Below, piece by piece: positions 45,874 to 59,908 of a stretch of DNA of 64,000 nt (position 1 is its first letter; the number at the start of each line of letters is the position of its first letter). Where the stretch lies: the NCBI RefSeq assembly GCF_014201805.1, contig NZ_JACHFK010000018.1, forward strand, positions 1-64,000. The letters run 5' to 3'. The notes beneath the pieces are model-generated. The model searched no databases. It worked only from the letters and a program-made list of their open reading frames with translations, and had not been told where the DNA came from. The position numbers and the translations under genes are program-made. Origin of the DNA: Deinococcus metalli. Lineage in GTDB: Bacteria > Deinococcota > Deinococci > Deinococcales > Deinococcaceae.

Positions 45874-46425
45874 TCAGGCCGTGGTCAGGGGACGCCGGGC
45901 GATCAGCGGCGTGAGCCATTCCCCTTTCAGGGGGAGGGCCGCCGCGATCCCGAGGGCCACACCGGCGATCAGCACGCTGCCCACGACATCCAGGGTGTGG
46001 TGTGCGCCGATGGCGAGGCGGCCGAGCAGCACCGCCAGCACGCCCAGGACGAACACCGGCACCCAGCGGCGGGCGAGCCAGGCCACCCAGCCGGCGAGCA
46101 GGGCCGCGACCAGCGTGTGGTCGCTGGGGAAGCCGTTGTCCACCGAAGCGTGTGCGAGGGGGGTGTAGTGATCGACGATGAACGGGCGGGGATCATGAAT
46201 TAGGTGTCCGGTCAGCAGGGCCAGCAGCACGGCGAGGGCGCCCGAGACCACGAGGCGCACGGCCAGTGCCCGCGTCAGGACACCGCGGTACACCCACACC
46301 AGCGCCGCGAAGCCGGCGGCGAGCACGGCGATCAGGCCGCTGGCCAGGAAGACGGCCAGGTGGCCGAGCAGCGGCTGGCCGGTGGCGGCGGCATGCAGGG
46401 CGTGTTGCAGGGAGTCGGTCGTCAT
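45874..46425 (-). CDS. PAP2-family phosphatase, undecaprenyl-diphosphatase-like
   Basis: A 183-residue membrane protein with five to six hydrophobic segments and all three PAP2 motifs: HLIHDPRPF, FPSDHT and GRLAIGAHHTLDVVGS. The FPSDHT form and overall size fit BcrC/YbjG-type undecaprenyl pyrophosphate phosphatases, which recycle the lipid carrier. It is convergent with the histidine kinase gene (2-bp gap). This is an intact counterpart to the broken PAP2 gene near 2 kb. Confidence 0.85.
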   Translation of the reverse strand: MTTDSLQHALHAAATGQPLLGHLAVFLASGLIAVLAAGFAALVWVYRGVLTRALAVRLVVSGALAVLLALLTGHLIHDPRPFIVDHYTPLAHASVDNGFPSDHTLVAALLAGWVAWLARRWVPVFVLGVLAVLLGRLAIGAHHTLDVVGSVLIAGVALGIAAALPLKGEWLTPLIARRPLTTA

Positions 46426-46531
46426 CGGTCACAGTGTGCGGCCCGGAGCGCGTCTTCACATCCCCCGAACGGTGCAGCACGCTGGTTTTCAACGCCAGCT
46501 ACGACGGCGCAACCATGATCTGCACCAGGGG

Positions 46532-46963
46532 TCATGGGATCTGTGGAGGACGCTGGGCGCCCGGCGCCAGTGCGTCCCTGAGCTCCATGAGCAGTTCCTC
46601 GCCGCGCTCGTAACCGGGCCGCACGAACACCATGGCCAGGGTGCTCCAGTCCTGCACCGCCGCGACCTCCTGACCCCCGTCGTTGAGCTTGAGGTGGGGG
46701 TACGCACCGTACTCGACGAAGCAATCGAACGCCTCCGCCACCGCCTCGAGGGCGAGTGTCGTCGCGTTGGTCCACGTCACGAGGTACGGCAGTAGGAACG
46801 CAGGTTTGCCGCACGACCCCCCCAGGCCGATGAGTGGCAGTCCCGCGACGACGGGTACGTCATCACGGAGGCGGGCACGCTCCAGGAACGCCTGACGGTC
46901 GCGGACGAGGGTGGGGCCGGCCTTGAGGCTGGCGACATACGGGCCGACGGTGAGTTTGGTCAT
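46532..46963 (-). CDS. Unrecognised 143-residue protein next to copA
   Basis: ATG at 46963 with TTGGAG upstream. The soluble protein reads RARLRDDVPVVAGLPLIGLGGSCGKPAFLLPYLVTWTNATTLALEAVAEAFDCFVEYGAYPHLKLNDGG; two cysteines, no known motif. It is the last gene of a leftward transcript that may begin at copA (54 bp upstream). Role in copper handling is possible but unsupported by motifs. Confidence 0.5.
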   Translation of the reverse strand: MTKLTVGPYVASLKAGPTLVRDRQAFLERARLRDDVPVVAGLPLIGLGGSCGKPAFLLPYLVTWTNATTLALEAVAEAFDCFVEYGAYPHLKLNDGGQEVAAVQDWSTLAMVFVRPGYERGEELLMELRDALAPGAQRPPQIP

Positions 46964-47017
46964 GGGGTTCTCCAAAGCAGCGTGGGGAAGCGCCAGGCTT
47001 CCCGACCACGAGGACGT

Positions 47018-49534
<2,517 letters not shown>

Positions 49535-49552
49535 GGGTCTCCTTCTTGCTTG

Positions 49553-49569
49553 ATCCCCCCTGGGGGGAT
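49553..49569. promoter_or_regulatory. CsoR operator in the copA leader
   Basis: ATCCCCCCTGGGGGGAT is a perfect 17-bp palindrome (one central base), the C-tract/G-tract form typical of CsoR-family sites. It sits about 10-25 bp downstream of the predicted copA -10 element and upstream of the AAGGAG ribosome site. Confidence 0.75.
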
Positions 49570-49580
49570 GGAACATGCTC

Positions 49581-49609
49581 AGCATAGAACCCCTGGGGGT
49601 GGATTGCAA
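49581..49609 (-). promoter_or_regulatory. copA: copA promoter with operator in the spacer
   Basis: On the minus strand TTGCAA (49609-49604), a 17-bp spacer and TATGCT (49586-49581) form a -35/-10 pair. The spacer is ATCCACCCCCAGGGGTT-like, i.e. a second CsoR-type tract. Repressor bound here would block RNA polymerase. Confidence 0.65.
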
Positions 49610-49660
49610 GAGAGCCAGTGTTGATCTTCCTTCTATAACGACTCTATTGCCCCAAACTAC

Positions 49661-49695
49661 TTGACATCCCCCCCCGGTGGGTCTACGATCGTCCC
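49661..49695 (+). promoter_or_regulatory. copZ: copZ-csoR promoter, operator in spacer, leaderless start
   Basis: TTGACA at 49661-49666, a 17-bp spacer of C-tract/G-tract sequence (CCCCCCCCGGTGGG), and TACGAT at 49684-49689. The copZ ATG at 49696 is 6 nt after the -10, so transcription should start at or next to the start codon. Confidence 0.7.
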
Positions 49696-49908
49696 ATGAG
49701 CACACTCGAACTGACTATTACCGGTATGACCTGCGGGCACTGCCAGGCGGGCGTCACCCAGGCCCTCAAGACGGTGCCCGGTGTCACCGACGCTCAGGTG
49801 GATCTCAAGGCCGGAACAGCGGTCGTGCACGGAAATGCCGATCCAAGCGCGCTCGTCGAGGCCGTCCTCGAAGAGGGGTACGGCGCGCAGGTGGCGACTC
49901 CACAGTGA
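49696..49908 (+). CDS. copZ: Copper chaperone CopZ
   Basis: A 70-residue single heavy-metal-associated domain with the Cu(I) motif MTCGHC (Cys at 13 and 16) and the ferredoxin-like ending [16 protein letters not shown]. It carries Cu(I) to CopA or to the repressor. The GTG of csoR overlaps its stop (GTGA). No ribosome site is present because the mRNA is predicted to be leaderless. Confidence 0.92.
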   Translation: MSTLELTITGMTCGHCQAGVTQALKTVPGVTDAQVDLKAGTAVVHGNADPSALVEAVLEEGYGAQVATPQ

Positions 49909-50252
49909 CCACCAAGGCAACCGGCCCTGCGACCGACACGACCCACCCGGGGGGGAAGTGCGACCCGCCCGCCGAACACCACCTGTGCATGCCCGAGGAC
50001 GCGCGCAAGCGGGCGTCGCGGCGCCTGGCCATCGCCCGCGGGCACCTCGAAAGCGTGCGCAAGTCGCTTGACGATCCCGATGTGTACTGCATCGACGTGC
50101 TCAGGCAGCTCAAGGCCGTGCAGGGCGCGCTCGAAGGTGCGGCGGGCGTGGTGATGCGGGGGCACCTCGAGGCGCACGTCGTCGCGGCCCATGAGCGCGG
50201 CGACGAGAAGCGCATCGTCGACGAGCTGATGGAACTCTTCAAGTACACCTGA
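49905..50252 (+). CDS. csoR: Copper-sensing repressor CsoR with C-H-H ligands
   Basis: A 115-residue CsoR/DUF156 protein. The metal-site residues are C62 (VYCIDVL), H87 and H91 (RGHLEAH), with the 25- and 4-residue spacing of CsoR. The third ligand is His rather than the usual Cys, the C-H-H pattern reported for Thermus CsoR, which can sense Cu and other metals. The N-terminal 30 residues carry two more cysteines and histidines. It should repress the copA and copZ promoters until Cu binds. GTG start overlapping copZ. Confidence 0.87.
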   Translation: MTTKATGPATDTTHPGGKCDPPAEHHLCMPEDARKRASRRLAIARGHLESVRKSLDDPDVYCIDVLRQLKAVQGALEGAAGVVMRGHLEAHVVAAHERGDEKRIVDELMELFKYT

Positions 50253-50346
50253 CGTCCAGACCCGTCACGTCACCTTCGGGGCGGACCGCGGTTCGCCCCG
50301 TTGTGTTGTCGCTGCCACGCGACCGTTTCACCTCCAGGAGACACGG

Positions 50347-52782
<2,436 letters not shown>

Positions 52783-52821
52783 TCCAACCACGGCGAGCAG
52801 GAGGCCTACAAGCGTGACACG

Positions 52822-52846
52822 GGCCCCCAGGAACTACCTGGGGGCC
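52822..52846. terminator. Bidirectional hairpin terminator
   Basis: GGCCCCCAGG (52822-52831) and CCTGGGGGCC (52837-52846) form a perfect 10-bp stem with a 5-nt loop, with further partial pairing outside (ACACGG/GTCGTGT). It lies between convergent genes. No T-run. Confidence 0.55.
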
Positions 52847-52862
52847 GTCGTGTCGTGCACCG

Positions 52863-55562
52863 TCAGCGGATGACTGATCCCTCGTGGGGCGGCGTGGGCC
52901 GGCAATAGGCTTCGACGCAGCGCAGTATGGCTTTTGCGTCCATGCCAGCCTTCTTCAGGAACTCCCGCAGGCCTGGCTCTCCCAGCAGGCAGGCAATCAG
53001 CTCACACAGGCGCTCGTGGCCGTCCCCGCCGTCCCCCGGCGTGACGGGCCGGTCGCCACCCTGGAAGACCGCGCCAGTGAGCAGCTGCTCGCGGGTGAAG
53101 GGCAGGCCACGCAGGGTGTACCCCGAGGCCACCACCCGCACCCGGTACAGCCCAGCCACGGCGGCGACCGTGCTCACCTCGAAGAGACCAGGCTCGACCT
53201 CCGCGAGTGACAGGCTGGCCAGAGAGCCGTCCGGGCGCTCCAGGTGCGCCGTGACGCGCGCGCGCCGGGCGACGGGAATGCCGTACTCCCGCAGGGTCGC
53301 CCGCACGGTCAGGGTAGCCCCTGGCTCCAGGCTGCTCTGCTCAAGCCGCGCATCCAGACGGAGGTTCGAGAAGGAGTGGACGTTCAGGCTGTACCCCACC
53401 CCGTGTGCAAGGGCGCGCCGCAGGCGCACGGGGTCATTGTCGAGCCTCCCCAGCGCCTTCTTGAAGTCCTGCTCGTCGACCTCGAGCAGCGCATACCACG
53501 TGCCACCGTGGGCACCAGCACCGACCGGCGCGGGCAGGGTCAGCCGGTAGTAGCTCAGCGCCTCGCCCTGCGCAAAGGTGCCGCCGAAGCCCGTGACGAT
53601 GCCAGGATCCAGGACGTCTCCGTCGGGGGTCTCCAACCGCATCTGGATGGCCGGCAGGTCATGCAGCAGGATCGGCGTGGTGTCGATGTCCGCGTCCGTG
53701 AGGGTGAAGGGCAGGCGCAGCTTGTCGCCCGGCGCGAGGAAGCCGGTTGGATCCAGCACGACGCTGGTGTTCGTCACCCCTGCCAGGATCTGCAGGAAAT
53801 ACTTCGTGAGCCGGAAGTGGTCGTCGAGGCTGGCGCTCAGCAGCCCGGTGAGCAGCAGGTAGCCACCCGTGCCGTTGCTCAGCGCGCGGAGCGCCGCCGT
53901 GCTCACCTGCGTTTCACTGCCCAGGCCGATGGCAAACGTGCGGCTGTCGATGGCGCCCGCCACACTGGCGATGCTGGCCGGCTGGTTTTCCAGGCCGTCT
54001 GTGAAGACGATGATCGCCTTCTGGTCGAAGCCCGTCAGGGGCGCGAGGACATTCCGCGCGGCCTGCACGCCGTCCCCGATCGAGGTGGCCCCGGCGGGAT
54101 TGGTGGCGTGCGCCAGCACCGCGTTGCGCGCCTGGATGCGGTTGGCGTCGAAGAGCCCACCGGTGCCGATCGGAACGACCGGCAGGCCCGGGAAGGGGCC
54201 ACCGGTCACGGGGTAGGCGTCGGTGTCGAAACGGACGAGCCCGACGCCGTTGTTCGGCTGGATCACGTCCACGAACTGCGACGCGGCCTCGCGCAGTACC
54301 TGGATGCGCCGCGCGCCGGTCGTGCCGGCGAAATCGTCCATGCTTCCGGACTGGTCGAGGGCCAGCATGACCGCCACGGTCGGCCGGGCGATGGTGTTGC
54401 CGCGCAGCGTGAAGGTGAAGGTCTGGTTGTTCTCCACGCAGCGGATCGTGACGGAACCGGTCGGCGCCACGCTGCCGGCCGTCGTCCCCGTGAAGCCGAA
54501 CCAGAAGCGGACCTCCTCGTACGGCCGTGGATGGTGGTGCACCGTGAGGGAGCCGCTCGGTGGCGACAGCACGCTGTACGGCGCGCCGGGCGCGGCCGAG
54601 ACTTCCAGGGTCACGTCGCCGCAGGCGTACACGTGGAACACGCTGGCGCGGGCGGCCGTCTCACCCTCGGGCACGTCGTTGAAGTTGATGACGCCGGCCG
54701 GATTCTCGACCTCGAGGATGGCAAACACGCTCGCCAGCGTGTCGTAACACGGCGGCGCAATGATGGACAGGTCGTCGTAGCGCTTCGGCACCTGCTGGTT
54801 CTCGGGCGGCGCCCACGGGCGCAGGCCCTGCCCGCCGGACCACGGCTCGACGTTGTCGAGCAGCGATCCGCTCGCCGCGTCGAGGCCATAGACCTGCGCG
54901 GGATCAAGGCGCCAGGTTTCCCCGGGCTGCGTCTGCCACGTCGCGTAGAGCCGATCCATGTTCGAGTGCAGCAGGAACACGAAGGGATCATGGAAGGAGA
55001 AATGCGCGTTCCCGATGGAGCCGCCGATGTGACCGTGCACCGTGTTGTGGGCGCTCTGCAGCGCGGCGTTGAAGGCCTGGAACTGGGTCGGGTGGGGCTG
55101 GCCGTCGCTCGCGTGAATGATGTCGTGGTCGGACTGGATGCCCGGCGCGCCCGCCTGCACCGCCCGCCAGATGAACGCATGACCCGGCTCGGTGCTCTCG
55201 AACGCCGCGAAGGGCGGCCCGGCCGGGTCGCCCGCGCCACCCATGAACTGGGGCGTGAGCAGTGGGTGCGGGTCGGTCGTCCAGTCCCAGTAGTGCAGCG
55301 AGAGATCGGGATCGACCTCACGCAGCAGGCCCTCGAGGCGGTTGCACAGCTCCCGGTGCCAGGGAATGAACGCCGGGCCGCTGTGAACGTCGGTGCCGCC
55401 AGCGTGACCAGATTTGTGGATCTCCTCCTGCTTGTCCCAGTACGTCACGCCGTCTGGGTACACCTTGCTGGTGTCGAGTGCGAGGAACGCGGCGAGCAGC
55501 CGGTCGCGTTCCTCCTGGGGAAGGGTGGCAACGTTGCGGCGAACTCCATCTCCTATAGCCAT
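52863..55562 (-). CDS. Tyrosinase fused to a von Willebrand factor A domain
   Basis: An 899-residue protein. Residues 1-260 match the tyrosinase core: CuA histidines in the region H49/H53, H60 and H69 (DVHSGPAFIPWHREL) and CuB histidines H172, H176 and H199 (SAHNTVHGH, FLLHSNMDRLYATWQ). A beta-rich linker (about 290-390) leads to a VWA domain (about 395-575) with the intact MIDAS DQSGS at 403-407. The last 300 residues are beta-sandwich-like and end in a Cys-containing helix pair. There is no signal peptide. GGAGGGT precedes the ATG. It sits next to copper genes. Confidence 0.85.
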   Translation of the reverse strand: MAIGDGVRRNVATLPQEERDRLLAAFLALDTSKVYPDGVTYWDKQEEIHKSGHAGGTDVHSGPAFIPWHRELCNRLEGLLREVDPDLSLHYWDWTTDPHPLLTPQFMGGAGDPAGPPFAAFESTEPGHAFIWRAVQAGAPGIQSDHDIIHASDGQPHPTQFQAFNAALQSAHNTVHGHIGGSIGNAHFSFHDPFVFLLHSNMDRLYATWQTQPGETWRLDPAQVYGLDAASGSLLDNVEPWSGGQGLRPWAPPENQQVPKRYDDLSIIAPPCYDTLASVFAILEVENPAGVINFNDVPEGETAARASVFHVYACGDVTLEVSAAPGAPYSVLSPPSGSLTVHHHPRPYEEVRFWFGFTGTTAGSVAPTGSVTIRCVENNQTFTFTLRGNTIARPTVAVMLALDQSGSMDDFAGTTGARRIQVLREAASQFVDVIQPNNGVGLVRFDTDAYPVTGGPFPGLPVVPIGTGGLFDANRIQARNAVLAHATNPAGATSIGDGVQAARNVLAPLTGFDQKAIIVFTDGLENQPASIASVAGAIDSRTFAIGLGSETQVSTAALRALSNGTGGYLLLTGLLSASLDDHFRLTKYFLQILAGVTNTSVVLDPTGFLAPGDKLRLPFTLTDADIDTTPILLHDLPAIQMRLETPDGDVLDPGIVTGFGGTFAQGEALSYYRLTLPAPVGAGAHGGTWYALLEVDEQDFKKALGRLDNDPVRLRRALAHGVGYSLNVHSFSNLRLDARLEQSSLEPGATLTVRATLREYGIPVARRARVTAHLERPDGSLASLSLAEVEPGLFEVSTVAAVAGLYRVRVVASGYTLRGLPFTREQLLTGAVFQGGDRPVTPGDGGDGHERLCELIACLLGEPGLREFLKKAGMDAKAILRCVEAYCRPTPPHEGSVIR

Positions 55563-55810
55563 GACAAACCCTCCTGCGACCCTCTGGTCGCTGGACACGT
55601 GAGACGGACGGTGGCTGGCTGGCCTGCATGGGATGAGGGTGCCCAAACGACCAGGACGCGCGCCCCGGCCCCTCACCGAAGTGGAGGACGATAGTGGCCT
55701 ACACGTGCCCGGCAGCAAGCGCCGTCGACAATCCCGGACTCACCGTACCCAGTGGCTATGATCACGGCGTGATCAGCCCGACCTTGGAAACTACAGCGGT
55801 CCGGGTCTCG

Positions 55811-57025
55811 TCAGTCGGAACCCGAAAAGCGGGTCGCAGCCACCACCATGCCCGAAGCCAGGGTCAGGACAGCGACGATCCCGATGGCCCAGGGGTAGCC
55901 CAGCCAGTCGGCGAGCACGCCGGCCAGGAGCGCTCCCACCGCATACCCTAGGTCACGCCAGAACCGGTAGATCCCCAGACTGCGCGCCCGCACGTCCGGC
56001 GACACCTCGTCGCTGATCAGGGCAATCAGGGTGGGATACACCATCGCCGTGCCCAGGCCGAGCAGGGTCGTCGCTCCCACCCAGCCGGGGAACTTCGGGA
56101 CGAGGAGCATGCCCGCGAGGGCGACGGCCTGAAGGATCATGCCCCACACGATCAGCGGTTTGCGGCCCAGGCGATCTGAGAGCGGCCCAGTCACCAGTTG
56201 CATCACGCTCCACACCAGCGGGTACAGGAACTTCAGCCACCCGATCTCCTGGATTCCCAGTCCCAACGCCGCGAAGTACAGCGGGAAGATTCCCCAGGCC
56301 ATGCCGTCGTTCAGGTTGTTCACCAGTCCCGCCTGACTCCCTGCGAACAGCCGCCGGTTACGCCAACTGGTCTCGCGGAAGAGGTCGAGGAAGCGGGCCT
56401 GCACACCGCTGACCGTCAGGCCCTGGGTGAAGTGGCGGGTGTCCCGCACGAACAGCGCGCTGAGGGACAGGCCCAGCAGGACGTAGCCCACACCCAGCAT
56501 GAACGGCACCGGTCGCAGCCCGTAGGTGCTGGCCAGGTACCCGGTGGCCAGCGCCGTCAGGCCCACCGCGAGATACCCGGTGAACTCGTTCAGACCCACG
56601 GCCAGTCCCCGCTGCCTCGCGCCGACCAGGTCGATTTTCATGACGACCGCCATCGACCACGTGAGGCCCTGGTTCAGTCCCAGCAGGACGTTGGCCAGCA
56701 AGATGGTGTTCCAGTCGCCGTACATCAGCATGAAGGGCACGGGGAGCGCGATCATCCACCCGATCACCAGCATCGGCTTGCGGCCATAGCGGTCGGCCAG
56801 CACCCCAGATACGAGATTCATCAGGGCCTTGGTGATACCGAAGGTGACGATGAAGCTGGTGGCGACGGCGCTCTGGGTGAAGCCGAATTCCTGGGTGCCC
56901 ACTAGGGGGAGCACGGTGCGTTCCAGCCCGACCATGCCCCCGACGAAGGCGTTGATGAGGGCCAGCAGGGCGAACTGTGGCCAGTTCTCCAGCAGCCCGT
57001 GCCGGGGCGCGGCGACGTGGCTCAT
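55811..57025 (-). CDS. MFS transporter
   Basis: A 404-residue protein with about twelve hydrophobic segments and the MFS signature between helices 2 and 3 (GVLADRYGRKPML) repeated as GPLSDRLGRKPLI in the second half. It overlaps the universal-stress gene upstream by 4 bp. Substrate unknown. The group of genes to the right (sulfur transport, rhodaneses) suggests export of a small anion or inhibitor, but nothing in the sequence fixes it. Confidence 0.85.
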   Translation of the reverse strand: MSHVAAPRHGLLENWPQFALLALINAFVGGMVGLERTVLPLVGTQEFGFTQSAVATSFIVTFGITKALMNLVSGVLADRYGRKPMLVIGWMIALPVPFMLMYGDWNTILLANVLLGLNQGLTWSMAVVMKIDLVGARQRGLAVGLNEFTGYLAVGLTALATGYLASTYGLRPVPFMLGVGYVLLGLSLSALFVRDTRHFTQGLTVSGVQARFLDLFRETSWRNRRLFAGSQAGLVNNLNDGMAWGIFPLYFAALGLGIQEIGWLKFLYPLVWSVMQLVTGPLSDRLGRKPLIVWGMILQAVALAGMLLVPKFPGWVGATTLLGLGTAMVYPTLIALISDEVSPDVRARSLGIYRFWRDLGYAVGALLAGVLADWLGYPWAIGIVAVLTLASGMVVAATRFSGSD

Positions 57026-57468
57026 GGCGAGTGGCGGATCAGCAGCACCGGCACGTCAGCGGCGTGGACGACCCGCTCCGCGACACTCCCGAGAATGAAG
57101 TGCGCCAGGCCGGCGCGGCCGTGGGTGGCCATCACGATCAGATCGGCGTTCAGGGCGGCCGCCTCGCGGAGGATGGCGTGGGGAACGTCGAGGCCCAGGG
57201 CGGGACGCTGCAGGGCGAGCAGGGGTGCGCCAGCGGCATCCAGTTGCCCATCATGGAGCGCCGCCTCCCCCTGTCTTGCCCAGGCCTGTTCGGTCTGCTC
57301 AGCGCTCACGCTCAGGGCGGTGCCGCTGCTCAGTTCCCGGTGGGCATCGGGAATGATGTGCAGCAGCGTGAGCGTGGCGTTCAGGGTGCGGCTCAGGCCG
57401 GCAGCGTGGCGCACCGCTGCGTGGTCGATGTCGGTGCCGTCTGTGGTCACCACGATGTGCTGGTACAT
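57022..57468 (-). CDS. Universal stress protein (UspA family)
   Basis: A 148-residue single Usp domain: IVVTTDGTDIDHAAVRHAA at the start and the ATP-binding-type loop MATHGRAGLAHFILGSVAERVVHAADVPVLLIR at the end. The G-2x-G-9x-G pattern is partly kept. ATG at 57468 follows GGAGA. The stop overlaps the MFS gene start, so the two are translated together. Usp proteins often accompany rhodanese and YeeE genes in sulfur-stress loci. Confidence 0.87.
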   Translation of the reverse strand: MYQHIVVTTDGTDIDHAAVRHAAGLSRTLNATLTLLHIIPDAHRELSSGTALSVSAEQTEQAWARQGEAALHDGQLDAAGAPLLALQRPALGLDVPHAILREAAALNADLIVMATHGRAGLAHFILGSVAERVVHAADVPVLLIRHSP

Positions 57469-57534
57469 GCGCGTCTCCAAAGGGGCCTCCGGGACAGGCG
57501 CCGGAGGAGGTGCCGCCCTGGGGCGGCAGGGCCG

Positions 57535-58008
57535 TCAGTGTGGCAGGTGGTCGCGCAGCACGCCGTACAGCCACGTGCCGGCCAGGGCGGCGACGAGCAC
57601 GACCAGCATGGCCCACACGCCGCTGCCGAGCAGGCTCAGGATCGGACCGGGGCACACGCCTGCGAGCCCCCAGCCGAGGCCGAAGGTCAGGCCACCGAAG
57701 ACGTAGCGACGCCACCCGCGTTCCTTGGCGGTGACGGTGATGACCTGCCCACCGAGGCTGCGCGCGCCCAGACGGCGCAGCAGCGCGGTGGTCAACATCC
57801 CCGTCACGACGGCCGAGCCGATCAGGCCGTACATGTGGATGGATTCGAACCGGAACATCTCCTGGATGCGGTACCAGCTCGCCGCCTCGCTTTTCACCAG
57901 CACGACACCGAAGTACAGGCCCGCCAGCAGGTAGACGACGAGCCCCAGTGCAGGGCGCGCCGCAGTCGGGGCGCGGTCGTGCACGCCAGGAAGAGTGGAG
58001 GGCGTCAC
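57535..58008 (-). CDS. YeeE/YedE-family sulfur transport subunit (shorter)
   Basis: A 157-residue membrane protein with four hydrophobic segments and [25 protein letters not shown], the YeeE/DUF6691 cysteine-containing signature. GTG at 58008 overlaps the stop of the larger subunit (GTGA). With its partner it forms a split YeeE/YedE transporter, a family shown to import thiosulfate in E. coli. Confidence 0.83.
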   Translation of the reverse strand: MTPSTLPGVHDRAPTAARPALGLVVYLLAGLYFGVVLVKSEAASWYRIQEMFRFESIHMYGLIGSAVVTGMLTTALLRRLGARSLGGQVITVTAKERGWRRYVFGGLTFGLGWGLAGVCPGPILSLLGSGVWAMLVVLVAALAGTWLYGVLRDHLPH

Positions 58009-58580
58009 CGGATCACCGCCATGAACACCGGCAGTAGCAGATTGGCGCTCAGGATGCCGCCCGCGAAGAACGACGCGGTGGCAATCATGCTGGGGCCCTG
58101 TAGGGTGCTCAGGCCCGTGATGGCGTGCCCGCTGGTGCAGCCGCCCCCATACCGCGTCCCGAAGCCCACCAGCAGCCCGCTGACGGTCAGGAGCAGCCAC
58201 ACGCCGGGGCGGCTCAGGTCGGTCAGTGCTGCTAGCACCAGGCCCGGCTGCACCGTGACGCCCAGGTGCTGCACCGACTGGACAGCGGCGGCGCTCAGCC
58301 GGGTGGGCTCTGGGTTGGCGAACATCAGGCCGGCGAGCAGTCCCCCCAGAATCAGTCCAGCCGCAAACATCAGGTTCCACGCCTCGGCGCGCCAGTTGTA
58401 GCGGAAGAAGCTGGGCTTGACCGCGTCGGGCAGCAGGATGGCGCAGCCGTGCCGGAGGTTGGCGGAGATGCCAAAGGACTTGTTCCCAAGGAGCAACAGC
58501 AGGGGAACCGTCAGCCCGATCAGGGGGCCGGCGACGTACCAGGGCCAGGGCGAGCGGAGCAGGTCGAGCAGATCAGTCAT
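58005..58580 (-). CDS. YeeE/YedE-family sulfur transport subunit (larger)
   Basis: A 191-residue membrane protein with about five hydrophobic segments and the hallmark [22 protein letters not shown], whose cysteine is thought to guide thiosulfate through the channel. The ATG lies about 68 bp after the TauE gene. Together with the smaller subunit it is likely to take up thiosulfate or another reduced sulfur anion for the rhodaneses. Confidence 0.87.
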   Translation of the reverse strand: MTDLLDLLRSPWPWYVAGPLIGLTVPLLLLLGNKSFGISANLRHGCAILLPDAVKPSFFRYNWRAEAWNLMFAAGLILGGLLAGLMFANPEPTRLSAAAVQSVQHLGVTVQPGLVLAALTDLSRPGVWLLLTVSGLLVGFGTRYGGGCTSGHAITGLSTLQGPSMIATASFFAGGILSANLLLPVFMAVIR

Positions 58581-58648
58581 CGGGGAACCTCAGGAGAAAG
58601 GGCCCGGAGGAGGACATCCCGCGGGCCAGAACGAAGAGGAGGACGTCG

Positions 58649-59464
58649 CTAAGGACGGTCGTGGGCCGGGGGCAGGGACGCGTGGGCGGCCAGCGGTGGG
58701 GACAGCACGCGGGGGACGTTGGTGGCGAGGACATACGCGCCCATGACGACCAGGAACACCCCGAAGCCGCGGCGCAGCGCCGGGCCGCTGACCCGCGTGC
58801 CGATCCGCGCGCCGAGGGCGCTGCCAAGGATGCCGATCACAGCGAAGGTGCCAATAAGTGCCCAGTGCAGGTGCGTCTCCCCGGCCAGGGCGTGCTTGAG
58901 GAAGCCGGTGGCGGAATTCAGGGTGATGATCACCAGGCTCGTCCCCACCGCGAGCTCGATGGGCAGGCCACCGAGGAAGACCAGCGCGGGGATGATCAGG
59001 AAGCCGCCCCCCACGCCGACCAGGCCGGTCAGTACACCCACGCCCAGTCCCTGCAGCGCCACGGGCAGGATGCCGGCCAGGCCGGATCTGGGCACCTCGG
59101 GCACCCGGCACGTCACCGGCGGCCGCAGCATGAAGATGGCGGCGAGCAGCATCACGACCGCGAAGATCGACAGCTGCACGACCCCCGGAACGAAGTGGCT
59201 GAGCGTGGTGCCCAGCGCAGTCCCGACCACGCCCGGCAGCCCGAACACCAGCACGCTGCGCCACGCGATCCGCCCGGCGCGCGCGTGGGGCAGCAGGCCG
59301 ATCGCGCTGATCGCGCCGACGATGGCCAGGCTCTCCGTGATCGCGAGTTTGGCCGGCTCACCGACAAGGTACACGAGCACCGGGACGGTCAGGATGCTGC
59401 CGCCGGACCCGAGCAGACCGAGCGACAGGCCGATCAGCACCGCCCCGAGCCACGCGAAGATCAC
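58649..59464 (-). CDS. TauE/SafE-family sulfite exporter
   Basis: A 271-residue membrane protein of eight or so helices with the two family motifs [18 protein letters not shown] and [18 protein letters not shown]. The family exports sulfite and related anions. It overlaps the rhodanese upstream by 4 bp. In this operon it would remove sulfite made by the persulfide dioxygenase, as in cst-type operons. Confidence 0.87.
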   Translation of the reverse strand: MIFAWLGAVLIGLSLGLLGSGGSILTVPVLVYLVGEPAKLAITESLAIVGAISAIGLLPHARAGRIAWRSVLVFGLPGVVGTALGTTLSHFVPGVVQLSIFAVVMLLAAIFMLRPPVTCRVPEVPRSGLAGILPVALQGLGVGVLTGLVGVGGGFLIIPALVFLGGLPIELAVGTSLVIITLNSATGFLKHALAGETHLHWALIGTFAVIGILGSALGARIGTRVSGPALRRGFGVFLVVMGAYVLATNVPRVLSPPLAAHASLPPAHDRP

Positions 59465-59778
59465 GGCTGGGTGCCGGCCTTCACCTCGCGGCCCTCGCGC
59501 ATCCAGCCCATGGTGCCGCCGGTCAGGTTCATCAGGTCGGCCACCCCCTGGGCCGCCAGATAGGTGGCGGCCTGGGCGCTGCGACCGCCGCTCAGGCAGG
59601 CGATCACGGCCGGGGACTGGATCTCGCCCATGCGGGCCGGCAGTTCACTGAGGGGGAGGTTGATCGCGCCGGGGATGTGGCCCTGTTCGTACTCGTCGCG
59701 TTCACGGACGTCGTACAGGGTCGCTCCAGCGCGAAGTTTCGGTTCGAGTTCAGCGGTGAAGATGTCCTGGTAGGTCAT
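59461..59778 (-). CDS. Single-domain rhodanese
   Basis: A 105-residue sulfurtransferase with active-site Cys in ACLSGGRSAQAA and the CDC25-like DVRERDEYEQGHIPGAINLPL segment. GGGAG upstream. It receives or passes sulfane sulfur. It overlaps tauE by 4 bp. Confidence 0.9.
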   Translation of the reverse strand: MTYQDIFTAELEPKLRAGATLYDVRERDEYEQGHIPGAINLPLSELPARMGEIQSPAVIACLSGGRSAQAATYLAAQGVADLMNLTGGTMGWMREGREVKAGTQP

Positions 59779-59806
59779 GGGGGGGCTCTCCCTGGTGGCG
59801 TTGAGA

Positions 59807-59844
59807 CACAGTTCGGTAGCTTCCAGACACAGAACCGAACTGTG
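59807..59844. repeat. Perfect 11-bp inverted repeat between two rhodanese genes
   Basis: CACAGTTCGGT (59807-59817) and ACCGAACTGTG (59834-59844), with a 16-bp centre, in the 130-bp gap between two leftward rhodanese genes. No T-run follows in the direction of transcription. It may be an operator, a processing hairpin or a terminator remnant. Confidence 0.6.
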
Positions 59845-59908
59845 CAGCGGTCGTCGTCAGGGAACATCCAGGAGCATGCCGGATGTTCCGGGGATGGGAC
59901 GGTCGGGA

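Noticed and set aside
53244..55694. An 816-codon open frame on the plus strand
   Set aside because: It is the antisense shadow of the tyrosinase-VWA gene. The minus strand encodes recognised domains; the plus frame shows no family and odd composition.
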